In this document: positions 40,745 through 50,169 of the stretch, piece by piece | Position numbering within the stretch: position 1 is the stretch's first letter | Layout of the letters: the number at the start of each line of letters is the position of its first letter | From: Blasia pusilla | Lineage: Eukaryota > Marchantiophyta > Marchantiopsida > Blasiales | Direction of reading: 5' to 3' | Assembly: GCA_050084515.1 (NCBI GenBank) | Contig: CM114271.1 | Span: 61,876,001 to 61,940,000, forward strand | Length of the DNA: 64,000 nucleotides | The notes under the pieces: model-generated | Seen by the model: the letters and a program-made list of their open reading frames with translations, nothing else | Told to the model about the DNA's origin: nothing | The model's database searches: none | Made by a program: the position numbers and the translations under genes

Positions 40745-41330
40745 CGGATAAGGGAATCCCGCATGGAGTAGTGCTTCTATCTCTGTACATGGAAGTCACT
40801 CTCCCGAGCAATAGAAAACATAATATCCCGCACTCCATCGTGAATGACATCGTGCCAAATGCACACCGAGTGGATCCAGACTCCGGCGACACTCGCAATG
40901 TGTCGAACCAACCATCGATGGTTGGGGCAGGCCCAGTCGGAACCGCATCGCTGTAGTGTAGGTAAGTGGTGCGATGCGGAAAGCCGGGATGAGGGGACAA
41001 GCCCCCACCCATGAGCATGCCCCCTTTCCGAAGCAAGAGCGAATACGGGCTCGAACCTCCATGGGGATATTCCCATCCCACATAGTAGCTCTGAACAATC
41101 CATCAAAGCGGGCTTTCATCAAAGAAGATTGGAGCCCATACTGTCCGGAGGTAACTAGGGAAGAGAAAGTGGGAAGAATTGCTCTAGCCTCAACAAGAAG
41201 GGAATCTCTACAAGTTGTGACTGAAGACTCAAGTGGGAAAAGACCATCCTCAACTTGGGAAACGTGTTGTAAAACTAGCGGTCTATCCCTAACCAAAAAT
41301 CAGGAGCAAAGGAGGGGTGCTACAATGGCC
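40745..41330 (-). pseudogene. LINE ORF2 C-terminal fragment
   Basis: The minus frame from 41,296 reads RFRLGLPQPSMVGSTHCECRRSLDPLGVHLARCHS. This matches the Cys/His motif (C-x-C, H-x3-C; here C134, C136, H146, C150 of the frame) at the C-terminus of LINE reverse-transcriptase proteins. The neighbouring frame continues DGVRDIMFSIARESDFHV, so one frameshift separates the halves. The RT core itself is absent. The fragment ends near 40,745. Family assignment rests on the motif and flanking pattern. Confidence 0.75.
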
Positions 41331-41499
41331 CAACTCCCTAAAAAAGCCAAAGACGCCACGAACCAGTTGCTATAAGACCTACTCCACCAAAGGCAATCGG
41401 CCAAGAAGCCTGTCTACGAGCTAACTTCCCCGCAGGGTACTTTAAGGAGCTGGGTCCGCAGGAAGCAGAGCCGATGCGCTATGAATCTGTCTCATAGGC

Positions 41500-42215
41500 T
41501 CATGTGACGCGTTTCAAATGACTCGTGTTTTTTTTTTCATTCTATTATGATTTTTTTAGATAATATTACCTTTGTAGGTTTATTTTTACAATAAAGTGGA
41601 TATTTAAATCTACCTATATTATGGGAGAATGTCTTCTTGATTTGCAAATACACTACAACGGGGCAAGAAAATATATCGCATACTCACATATTACGGGTAG
41701 CAAGAATTTTTTTTGAATTTGGGTGCAATATTATTAATTTCTTCACTTCACGAGCTATAGACTAGTTGGTCAAACATTTTTTTTTCGTGTGCACCTTACT
41801 AGTACCGTTAATGGGTTAACCCCTTCTCCTCCTATTGACACCTGGTGTTGACACATGTATACAGAAGAGAATTAAATAGACAAAAAAGAGAAAAGTAAAT
41901 TCAATGAGGAGGGAATAGACGGGGCACAGTAGTTTATAAACTAATAAATTCAAGAGTGAACTAAGTGTATAAGAGATTAATTTGCAAATGAAGATTCTTC
42001 CATCATGGTATCTCACTATACTTCCTACACAAATAGTGAGTTACCATGCAAGGTATACATATCTATAAAATTGGATGTACTACTAACCCCTATTCAAGCC
42101 ATCTACGAATTCCATACATCTTGATATCTTCAATCCCGACCTTGTTTACATGTTGTACATTATATAATACTAGTAAGGTGTTTGTGTGAGTAAGGTGTTT
42201 GTGTGTTTGTGCGCG
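41500..42215. other. AT-rich spacer with inverted copy of the 33.1-kb unit
   Basis: No gene. Positions about 41,610-41,648 are the reverse complement of the 44-bp unit tandemly repeated at 33,096-33,227. A short direct repeat GTAAGGTGTTTGTGTG is present at about 42,174-42,206. Confidence 0.6.
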
Positions 42216-42219
42216 AAAC

Positions 42220-43325
42220 TAGGTAGGTCACGCTCTCAACGTTGATCTGCATCCAAACACGCACTTCGGTTAGTCGGGTCTTGGATCAATCAGCGGGATT
42301 ACTTTCCGAGTTCTCGTCTCAGACTCTCATCAAGCTCAACCTTCCTAGTTTCGCGGTTTACAACACGGGCAAATCTCGAAAGACTTGGGACAGACTTTCT
42401 GGTCGGTTCAGGAACCTGAAACGGCGTTTCGCGCCTAGCGGTTCCAACTGTCCGATGGACATCCAATGAGTTCCTCACCAAGACTCGCACGAAGTGAATC
42501 TCGGGTTGGAATCCAAGTGTGGCGTACAAAGTCCACTCCCTTGGATCAGGTTTGGGTTTCGGGTTTCCGTGCCAAACTCCCGTTCCATCCCGTGCCTTTG
42601 AAACGCCGTTTGGCGCCCAAAGTGGGGATTCGTTTCCCGAGACATCTCGGATAGGGTCCTCCCTTACTAGTACTTCTGGGGATCTCCGGGGGCCCCCTAC
42701 ATTTAGGGAAAGACACCCGGGCCTCTCCAATTGGCCCTCAACCCGATTGCTATCTCAATTGTTTTCGGCCAATATCTCAGCCTGTACTTATGAGTTTGCT
42801 GAGATCTTTGGTGCGTTGGAAGCGTCTCAAGATCAGCTTTCCAACGCGTCCTTATTTGTCCCGAACACATCTCGGAGCTCAACGTTATGGTCCTAAACAC
42901 AGTCAGATTCTCCCAAACGCTAGTTGTGTTCCAAACTGGTTCTCACCTCTTTGGCAACCAACCTCCCAAGACTCAACTCATCTCAAGTCTTGGTTCTCGT
43001 TTGGTCTAGGTTTCCTGGTCGCGACCACTAACGCATGAAACGCACAACTCTGTTCCGCGTTTCGTCTCTTAGACTTTTCCAAGAGACTTATCCAACGCCT
43101 CTCCAAAGCGCAAACCTCGCAGCGTGAGTTCCTTTGAGTTCTGATGTTTCGCTTGGCGCCTATTTGGTGTTGTTTGGTTATGAGGGTCGCAACACCTCTC
43201 CTCGCTCCACTCTCATATTTATCTAATGTATTTGTCTTTTCTCTTTTCGGTTGATTCTTTCCCACTTATGCGCTTTATGTCATAGATTGTAACTTAACTA
43301 TGGCTAACAAAGGATGGTTATAAAC
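42220..43325 (-). mobile_element. Probable LTR of a chromodomain Ty3/gypsy element
   Basis: The region follows the chromodomain stop codon (minus strand) and a purine-rich AAATGGGGGAAGG at 43,325-43,337 that fits a polypurine tract, so it occupies the position of a 3' LTR. A TGTTAG start near 43,309 is possible. Positions 42,228-42,505 match 63,710-64,000 (CATCAAGCTCAACCTTCCT, GACAGACTTTCTGGT, GATCTGAAACGGC/GAACCTGAAACGGC), as expected for a dispersed LTR. The inner boundary and target duplication were not resolved. Confidence 0.6.
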
Positions 43326-43366
43326 CTTCCCCCATTTAAGACACATCGTCCTCGTTGTGAGAACTT

Positions 43367-43862
43367 TCAAACTCTTGCACTATTAATGGTGCGTTGGCCA
43401 AGTTGGTAAGGTTCCCATGTGGCCTCAAATAGTGGATATCCTTTCAATTGGACCAAGTATTCAACTTGTTGGTGATGAGCTCCTCGAGTGTGCTTCTTCA
43501 AGATAGATTCCATTTCAAATTCTTCTTGATCTCCCACTATTTGAGGTAGTGGTGGAGTGACAATATTATCCTTAAATCTCTTAGGACGTGGAATAAACGG
43601 TCGAAGAAGTGAGGCATGAAACACATTATGGATTTTCATATGCATCGGTAGGTCTAGCTTATACGTCACCGCGCCCACTTTTTGTAGGATAGTTAAACGC
43701 CCAATATAGCGAGGATTAAGCTTACGAACTCCTACTAATGATAAATTGGTTGTTGCTAACCAAACCTTGTCCCCTCAAAACAACTCGGAATCTCGAGTAT
43801 GAGCATTTACATGTTATTTTTGTCGATTTTGGGCAATAGCCAACTTCTCCTTAGCAAGTTGA
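43367..43862 (-). pseudogene. Chromovirus integrase C-terminus with chromodomain
   Basis: The minus strand reads an integrase tail (about 43,862-43,680: VQLAKEKLAIAQNRQK, then DKVWLATTNL and RYIGRLTILQKVGAVTYKL) with in-frame stops. It then opens from 43,678 into MKIHNVFHASLLRPF and a chromodomain: EEFEMESIL, EYLVQLKGYPLFEATWEP. This is the usual C-terminal order of chromoviral Ty3/gypsy polyproteins. The canonical cage tryptophan in YLVKWKGY is leucine here (one-base TGG to TTG). The 5' part is cut off where repeat X begins at about 43,866. No RT or gag of this element is in the window. Confidence 0.9.
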
Positions 43863-43865
43863 ACC

Positions 43866-44625
43866 CTGTCGTGCGCATACACATCGCTACCCAACATACA
43901 TCGCTCACTGAACACACACACAAACATGCACGATCCCATGCTAACTCATGGCATCCAAACAATGAGACAAGAAATACCAAAATATCTCCAATAAATCAAG
44001 ATCCAATCTCTCTCAACACCATAACTTTCAAATGTGTGCACTCTCACATGTCTCTCTCAATGTCAAACCAAACCCACTCTCCTAATGAGAGGCTTGGGTT
44101 ACACACACAAGGCAAGCAAGACCATAACTCCGCCGCCTCATGCCAAGAGGTTCAACAAAGAGAGAATGAGCTTTCAAGCTCTCTCCCCTTGAGGTATACC
44201 CTTTCCCTCCCCCAAGCTCTCTCCATGGTAACCTATGCTCCCAAGTCACCTCCTTGGCTCTTGACCTGATGTAGGAGGTCAAGGGCTACTTACCAAAAAT
44301 AGAAAGTCGACCATATACTCAAAATAGTAGCTTCCCCAATATGTCTCTAAATGAGCCGAAACGAAGGGGAAACATGCTCTCTCAGGTTTCCCGGGCCTCT
44401 GTAGGTCATCCTCAATCTCTTGAGTCTGTCGTCCACTACTTGCGAAGGCGCTCTACTAGATCTCACCGATCTATCCTAAAAGACGTGACAATTGTCGTGC
44501 ACATACATATCGCTACACAACATACATCGTTGTCACCAAACACATACACAAACACGCACGATCCCATGCTAACTCATGGCATCCAAACAAAGAGACAAGA
44601 AGTACCAAAATATTTCCAATCGCCC
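43866..44625 (-). repeat. Repeat family X, full and partial copies in tandem
   Basis: The block GTCGTGCACATAC to AAAATATTTCCAAT appears at 43,867-43,990 and again at 44,490-44,620. Between them lies the longer X body, with TTGAGGTATACCCT and AAAAGACGTGAC. The arrangement suggests an LTR-like unit of about 620 bp plus a second partial copy, lodged between the chromodomain fragment and the methyltransferase element. Confidence 0.7.
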
Positions 44626-44800
44626 CACTAGTTGGTAGTTAGATCCCTCTAACTCTAGATAGCCATCTATTCCTACATACCATGATATAAATTTCTCAGA
44701 CGCTAAGAGCAAGAAGGTCGGGTGTTCATGTGGCTCCATTGTTAGTCGCCTTCTTGTTATCTATATCGCAGACACAAGTCGAAATGTAGAACTACCTACT

Positions 44801-45151
44801 TTATGTACATCTGGGACACATCCATCGTCCCTCAGGAACCCTAGTGAGAGGTGGCGTCAAGCATGCCATATGCCATCCTCTCGAATATCTATCACAGACT
44901 AGCATAGTGGCTGCACCACGGGCAGAACCACACAACATACATCGTAAGCCTGCAAGAACTACTGCTAAGCTTGGATCAACTGTACCGTCAATGTTCGGAA
45001 GGTGACATGACGTGCAATTACGCACATGGTCCTTCCAAACCATACCATTGTGTCCCTCCAATAAGAGAACACATGACGGCAAAACCTCATGCACTCTCAA
45101 GATGGTGCGCCCTACAGTCACATCCAACATTGTGGGTGCCATCTGCTGCAA
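44801..45151 (-). pseudogene. PHD-finger-like module downstream of integrase
   Basis: A 116-codon open stretch. Residues 1-65 are an integrase-tail-like segment (TILRVHEVLPSCVLLLEG, CHLPNIDGTVDP). Residues 71-115 carry a PHD signature: CMLCG, TMLVCDRYSRGWHMACLTPPL, PEGRWMCPRC. The ligands seen are C71, C74, C86, H94, C97, C112 and C115. The fourth ligand, normally the second Cys of CDxC, is Tyr89 (TAT for TGT), a single G-to-A change on the sense strand. PHD fingers generally read histone H3 tails, and in this position the module could steer integration as chromodomains do in chromoviruses; that role is inferred. The stop follows directly after the last Cys. PHD footprint 44,807-44,941. Confidence 0.85.
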
Positions 45152-45389
45152 GTAGACATAGTCTCTTTGAGGAAACCTATGGATAATAGGTCAATAACCA
45201 CCTCCTCGAATAATCACATACCTCAATGTATCCCGATGCTGCGCAATCGCGAAGTTCTCAAACATCACGGGCATCACTCCCCGAAATAACTCAGCCCTCT
45301 GAGAACATGCTCGCATCCATACATTAGGGTCATTAAGGTTCAACACCTTACCAACATCTCGACGAATGGCCGCACGTAAAACGAAGTTA

Positions 45390-46101
45390 AATCTGGCTCT
45401 CGGCCATACAAAAGCAAGTACGGTGAGAAAGACGCTAAGGATGCCTGCCTTCTGAATCTATATCCCATCGCCAACCACGGCAACTAGAGGTCCCAATCTC
45501 CTAGGTGATCTCTTTGCAAGCCATACTTGCGTAATCCTCTCTTCACCATCTGCACAACCCTCTCTGCTAGTCCATCCGCCTCATGATGATCTCGCGAAGT
45601 GGTGCGGTGGTCCATCAGCGCCTGATCACACAAGGCTTGAAACTCCTCACGGAGCTCTGTACCCTGTTCTGTCAACATCTCAGCTGGTACGCTATAATGA
45701 ATCAACACTCGATCTAGGAAGGCATACGCTACTCCCTCACTCGCTTTGTCAGGAAATGCAACCAACTCTATCCACTTCCAGAAGTACTCGACCATCACCA
45801 ACACATAACGACTATGGCGCTCCGTCACAGGTAAAGGTCCTGCAAAATCCAAACTCCATCTAAAACCTAAACCCATGATCGGAAGTGGATGCAAATGTGG
45901 AGTCGGAGCATCGAACAAAGCTCGCACTCGATCACACACCATGCACTTGGCAACAAACTGCAGAACGCCAGTCAGCATGCCTCGCCACCAATACAGTATT
46001 TGGAGCAAGGTGTACGTCCGCTTTACTCCAAAATGACCCAACTCCTCGTGGGCATGACGCACCAAACATGCTCTCTGCGAGGGATGAGGCACTACACGCA
46101 C
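45390..46101 (-). pseudogene. Retroelement integrase
   Basis: The HHCC zinc-binding domain is visible (VRHAHEELGHFG, then CMVCDR), followed by the catalytic core: WSLDFAGPLP (first Asp), LTEQGTELREEF and EADGLAERVVQ (Glu). The second catalytic Asp, normally in TDxGxEF, reads Glu here (TEQG), which should abolish strand transfer. The open frame ends at 45,484. A continuation, LPWLAMGYRF...ASFSPYLLLYGREP, follows after it, then stops and frame changes lead to the PHD-module frame. Confidence 0.92.
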
Positions 46102-46140
46102 TCTACCATCCTACCAAACTTGCAACACATGTGTCCCCTC

Positions 46141-46857
46141 CTACTGGATCCGTCTGGCTTGTTGTAGGATCCGATCCCGCTCTCTAGCACCTATTGTGCT
46201 CGCGACACTGCCAGTACGCAGGTACTCCAAGATCACTCCATCGTCGTGAATGCCCCAACCATATGTTGTCTTCTCACCGGCCTGTGGATCTAAGGACTCT
46301 CCATCAGACCTCGCCATCGAAGTCTCAGCAATCTGGCTCTCCATAGCCAACAAGTCCAAATAGGTTGACGCGTGCCATCCTGGCACAAACTCCTCATCTC
46401 TCTCACCATCCCAACGAGCTCCAGTCGCATCTCGCTCACTCGGACATGGGTTACGGCTCAAACCATCTGCATCCTGGTTGAGCATCCCAGATCTATGCAC
46501 CACCTGGAAATCATAATGCTGCAATAAAAGAGCCCACCTTGCAAGCTTCCATGTAGGCTTGTCGGACTCCATCAACCACTTAAGTGGCTGATGATCACTA
46601 ATGATGGTAAAGAGTTTACCGAATAGATAACACCTGAAAAGTGCGACAGCCCACACTGCAGCCAAGCACTCACCCTCATACGAGCTATACTTCGCCTCTG
46701 CAACGTTGTTAGAGCGACTAGTGTAAGCCACTACGAACTCTCTACCATCATTGTCATATTGGGTGAGCACAGCTCCAAGCCCCAACATGCTCCAATCGGT
46801 ATGCAACTGGAAATGACGCCCCCTGATCAATCTCCTCAATATGAGCACGGACGTCAA
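46141..46857 (-). pseudogene. Retroelement RNase H
   Basis: Ty3/gypsy RNase H follows the RT. Seen in one frame: HTDWSMLGLGAVLTQ (first Asp), YEGECLAAVWAV (Glu), IISDHQPLKWLMES (Asp) and NQDADGLSRNP (final Asp). All four acidic residues are retained. The linker to integrase (about 46,400-46,141) is open and unremarkable. The frame starts inside the RT thumb region, after stops in the upstream sequence. Confidence 0.93.
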
Positions 46858-46899
46858 TATGTCCTTGAGTAGCTAAAATGCTCTCTCCTGCTCATTCCC

Positions 46900-47774
46900 C
46901 CAATGCCACTCTTGATCCACCTTGATCAGCAAGGTTAGCGGCTTTGCAATCAAACTGAAACCCTTGACATACCGTCGATAGAAGTCGCCAATCCTTTCAA
47001 TGCACGAACTCGACTCACATCTCTAGGGCATGGAATGCATGAAATAGCCTCTACCTTCGTCTGCTGCACACCAAGGCCCCCTGGGTATATCGTATGACCT
47101 ACGTACTCAATCTCGTCGTACAAGAACTTGCACTTGCCTGGATGTAGCTTCAGCCCATGTAATTGCAATCGTCGAAACACCTTCTCTAGATGTCACTGAT
47201 GCTCCTCAATCGTGACGCTAAAGACTACAATGTAGTAAATATAATACCTAGAAAAATCCAGACCTGCTAAGATCCTATTCATGACCCTATGAAACTCAAC
47301 TAGGGCATTCTTTAACCCAAATGCTAAGAACCGCCACTAGTACAAACAATCCTTCCCGTGAGGATTGATGCCCAAAAATGCCTTCTTCTGCATGTCCTTC
47401 AATATGATAGGCAGATGATGGTATCCGGCTCGAAGATCTAATGATTTGAAGACCTTTGCATGCCCAATAGCATCAAAGATCTCCTCAGGGGTGGGCATGG
47501 CATACATATTGGACTTCGTACGTCGATTGATAGGTCGATAATCTCCACACATCCGCCTATCCGTTCGGTTGCCATGCACATCCTTCTTGGCGGGCATGAC
47601 AGTGGCAGATGCATACTCTCCATGCAACATCTCCACTAGTCCTTCTCCAACCAAGTCTTGGCTCCTACGTTGAATCGGAGCCCTCTCCATGTCACTGTAC
47701 GTGTAGGGTCGTCGGAAGATCGACGTGTCAATTGACAACTCAATACGGATCCCTAGACCCTTCAGCGTACCCAA
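46900..47774 (-). pseudogene. Retroelement reverse transcriptase, active site lost
   Basis: The N-terminal fingers/palm are open from 47,774 to 47,337: PAKKDVHGNRTDRRMCGDYRPINRRT and FKSLDLRAGYHHLPI, containing the first catalytic Asp. After a stop the palm continues with the YxDD box read as YIYY (47,232-47,243): both aspartate codons became TAC. It then runs through LHPGKCKFLYDEIEYVGHTI (46,950-47,180). At least two stops and one frame change separate the pieces. The YIYY box makes this copy unable to polymerise irrespective of the stops. Confidence 0.92.
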
Positions 47775-48179
47775 ATCCTACATGCTAAATGCGAAATAAC
47801 TCCTATAACTCTTCAAGAACTGATGTATCCGCCGCCGCTCTCCTCATGTCATCTTAGGGCCCATATCTGCCTCCTAAGTCACCATTGTGACTACGGTAGG
47901 ACTTTCCGGTGCGGGTGTAGATGATTGCTATGATGCAACCTCGTCTCCTACAATCGAACTCGACTACTCTCCTACAACCGACTGCAAACTCTCATCTCCA
48001 CGTGCAGTACTTGGAACCACGCTCGATGCTGTGGCTATTATCTTCTGGCGTACCTGCAAAACATCCCAAGAAGTCCAAGGGTGTCTCTCCCTATCACCCT
48101 TGGTGTGTTGATCACCTCGGATCTTGCCCCCAGCCACTCTCTCAACCGTCTCGGTAGGCATGGGGTTCACCAACGCAAC

Positions 48180-49419
48180 TACTGTGATCTGTCGCATCCT
48201 CAAACGACATTGCTCAACTACTCCTAAGCTAAAAATCCATGTCAAGCAGTTCAGGTCCATCGCTTGATCCAAGACATGACGTCGTGATGCCTCTAATAGT
48301 GACAATATTGTTGTCACTCCTGTAGGAAATCCCATCGCTCGGCGTTGGGCTCCACCAACCTCTGTACCTAGTCATCCCAAACCAAACCAGGTCCGGCCTC
48401 TTTCAATGCATAAGAAGCGAAAAAACTAAAAAATGTAGGAAAGGTTGCCTATGGCATGCCAATCCTGTTGACCACAGTCAACGATGGTCGATCATTGTGC
48501 CTCACTGCCTATGATCGACGACTTGGATCCAGAATGGAATCCACCAACAAATCGAAGGGGCGCTCGACTCTCGCATACACCCTTCGTAAAACCTCATATG
48601 GCACCAAGTTAGTCCACCAAAGACGCGGGCCTACACTTGCCGCATCCAAAAATTTTTCCGGGCCAATCCATGCAAGCACTTGAAGTGCACTTGTCACAAC
48701 GCGGAACCTCGAATCGTCCAAAATTGGCATATTCTCCAAAATGTATGTTGGAGAACGAGACTGATGCTCTCGCAAGTGTCGCAAAATCCACGTCATCTCC
48801 TAAAACAACCCGGACCGAGTGTCACCTAACCCGCTATTTCATCCAACACTCGATTGGCCCTCACACGGCCAACCAGCAATGACCAAATCTATGGCTCCTA
48901 CCCGCTCCAAGTCCTACGCCCCCAACAATGAAATATCCCTCGTTAGGAAACTCTAGTATCCCTAAACAACAGACGCAGAAAGTAAGTCTGATAAATGGAG
49001 GCGTAATTGCGCCACATGGTGGAGTGAAGCGTGCCTCGCAACATCATCAATCTTCACATATAAGTAATGCTGCACGCGTACTCCTGCCTCCAACACAATA
49101 GCTAATCCAGTGCTAATCCCTCCAAATAGATCCATACCCGAATACCCTCCTCTGGGATGCACCACACAATTGGGGTGGTGTCCAAAGGGATCATAGCAAC
49201 ACTCCTGGCTACCTCGGGTTCCTCTGACCCCTCACACTCTGATGCAAACGTCTCGCTCCACGGGGTCTGCACATGCTTAATGGCTAAGAGTCGAAGCTCC
49301 TCAGTCGAACCCCAAACCGAAACCTTTCCTCCACGGACTGATGCGGCTACCATGACACTCCTCTCCATATAAATGTCAGGAATAGGAGTATCCTCTACAT
49401 GGACATGTCCTTCAATCAA
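48180..49419 (-). pseudogene. C5 cytosine DNA methyltransferase domain inside the retroelement
   Basis: C5 methyltransferases transfer a methyl group from S-adenosylmethionine to cytosine in DNA. Motif I (SAM binding) reads GMDLFGGISTGLA (49,106-49,135), followed by HYLYVKIDDVARHASLHH. After a frame change, motif IV reads AIDLVIAGWPCEGQSS with the catalytic Cys codon at 48,863-48,865. Motif VI is YILENMP (48,728-48,736 for ENM; usually ENV) and motif VIII is GPRLWWTNL (48,605-48,631). After another frame change come a GFPTG segment and a motif X-like EASRRHVLDQAMDLN (48,234-48,293). The order and spacing cover the whole catalytic fold, about 330 residues. Stops at 48,839-48,841 and 48,800-48,802 and two frameshifts kill this copy. 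The flank 49,419-49,166 belongs to its N-terminal side. It lies between protease and RT, in the polyprotein's direction. Confidence 0.92.
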
Positions 49420-49559
49420 ATCACTAGACCACTAAATGACACTGCTAAATACAGCTATGGTCGCCATTTCTCTTGGCCGTCACTCGATCATTAGACCTGT
49501 GAACCGAACGGATAATGAGCTAAGGCGCCCATCACTTGACTGTCATCCTAGTCTGTAGG

Positions 49560-49905
49560 ACGTTGGCTCCTCCTAATAATCCAGGGAAAATCCCATCGGG
49601 TATAACGTTGCTCCATCAACCAAGATGTTGTAGGACTCTGCATCAATCACTATCGCCTTGGCTCGCACCATGGGCTCATCTGTAGGATGTCCCGGGAGAA
49701 TCCTCACGACGACCTCGTGTCGGGTGATATATTGTGTGGTACTCGCTCCACCTAACGATGTTTGTATCCGGAATGTACAACACTCCACATCGGCTCTCGT
49801 CAAACCCAATCCTTTGAATGACATTTTTCCTTTGATTCAGGAATGCAACATCAGGGGTTGCATTCCTGAATCCAACAAGACGCGCAGCGGACTAAAAGCT
49901 CTTCT
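49560..49905 (-). pseudogene. Retroelement aspartic protease region
   Basis: The minus strand reads LRVLLDSGMQPLM, a retropepsin active-site motif (LLDSGA-type, here DSGM), at about 49,890-49,850. After one stop it continues KGLGLTRADVECCTFRIQTS and ESYNILVDGATLYPMGFSLDY. The upstream LVGLGRRALSPL segment corresponds to the end of the plus-strand relic at 3.65 kb. Placement between gag and methyltransferase is clear; activity is excluded by the stop. Confidence 0.8.
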
Positions 49906-50169
49906 TCCAAGACCCACCAACTAGAAGACCTCTCCCTGGTTATTCAACAACACAACACCAAGAAAAGCCATAGCACGCTCTACAACGGGTCTACTGAGCA
50001 TTTTCGTCATCCTAACAGCCCAACCTGCCATGAATCTGATGTGGATGGCCCAAGCATCAGCTCCAAGGGCACGTCCATCACTTCCTCTACAATCACCTCT
50101 AAACGTGATGCAAGAACTTCAACTCCACGCTCACATAGCGTAGCGGCCAACCGAAACACCTTGGGCGGG

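Noticed and set aside
44801-45151. PHD module as an independent host gene
   Set aside because: It directly follows the integrase tail in the same direction, and its first half reads as integrase C-terminal sequence, so it belongs to the retroelement polyprotein.
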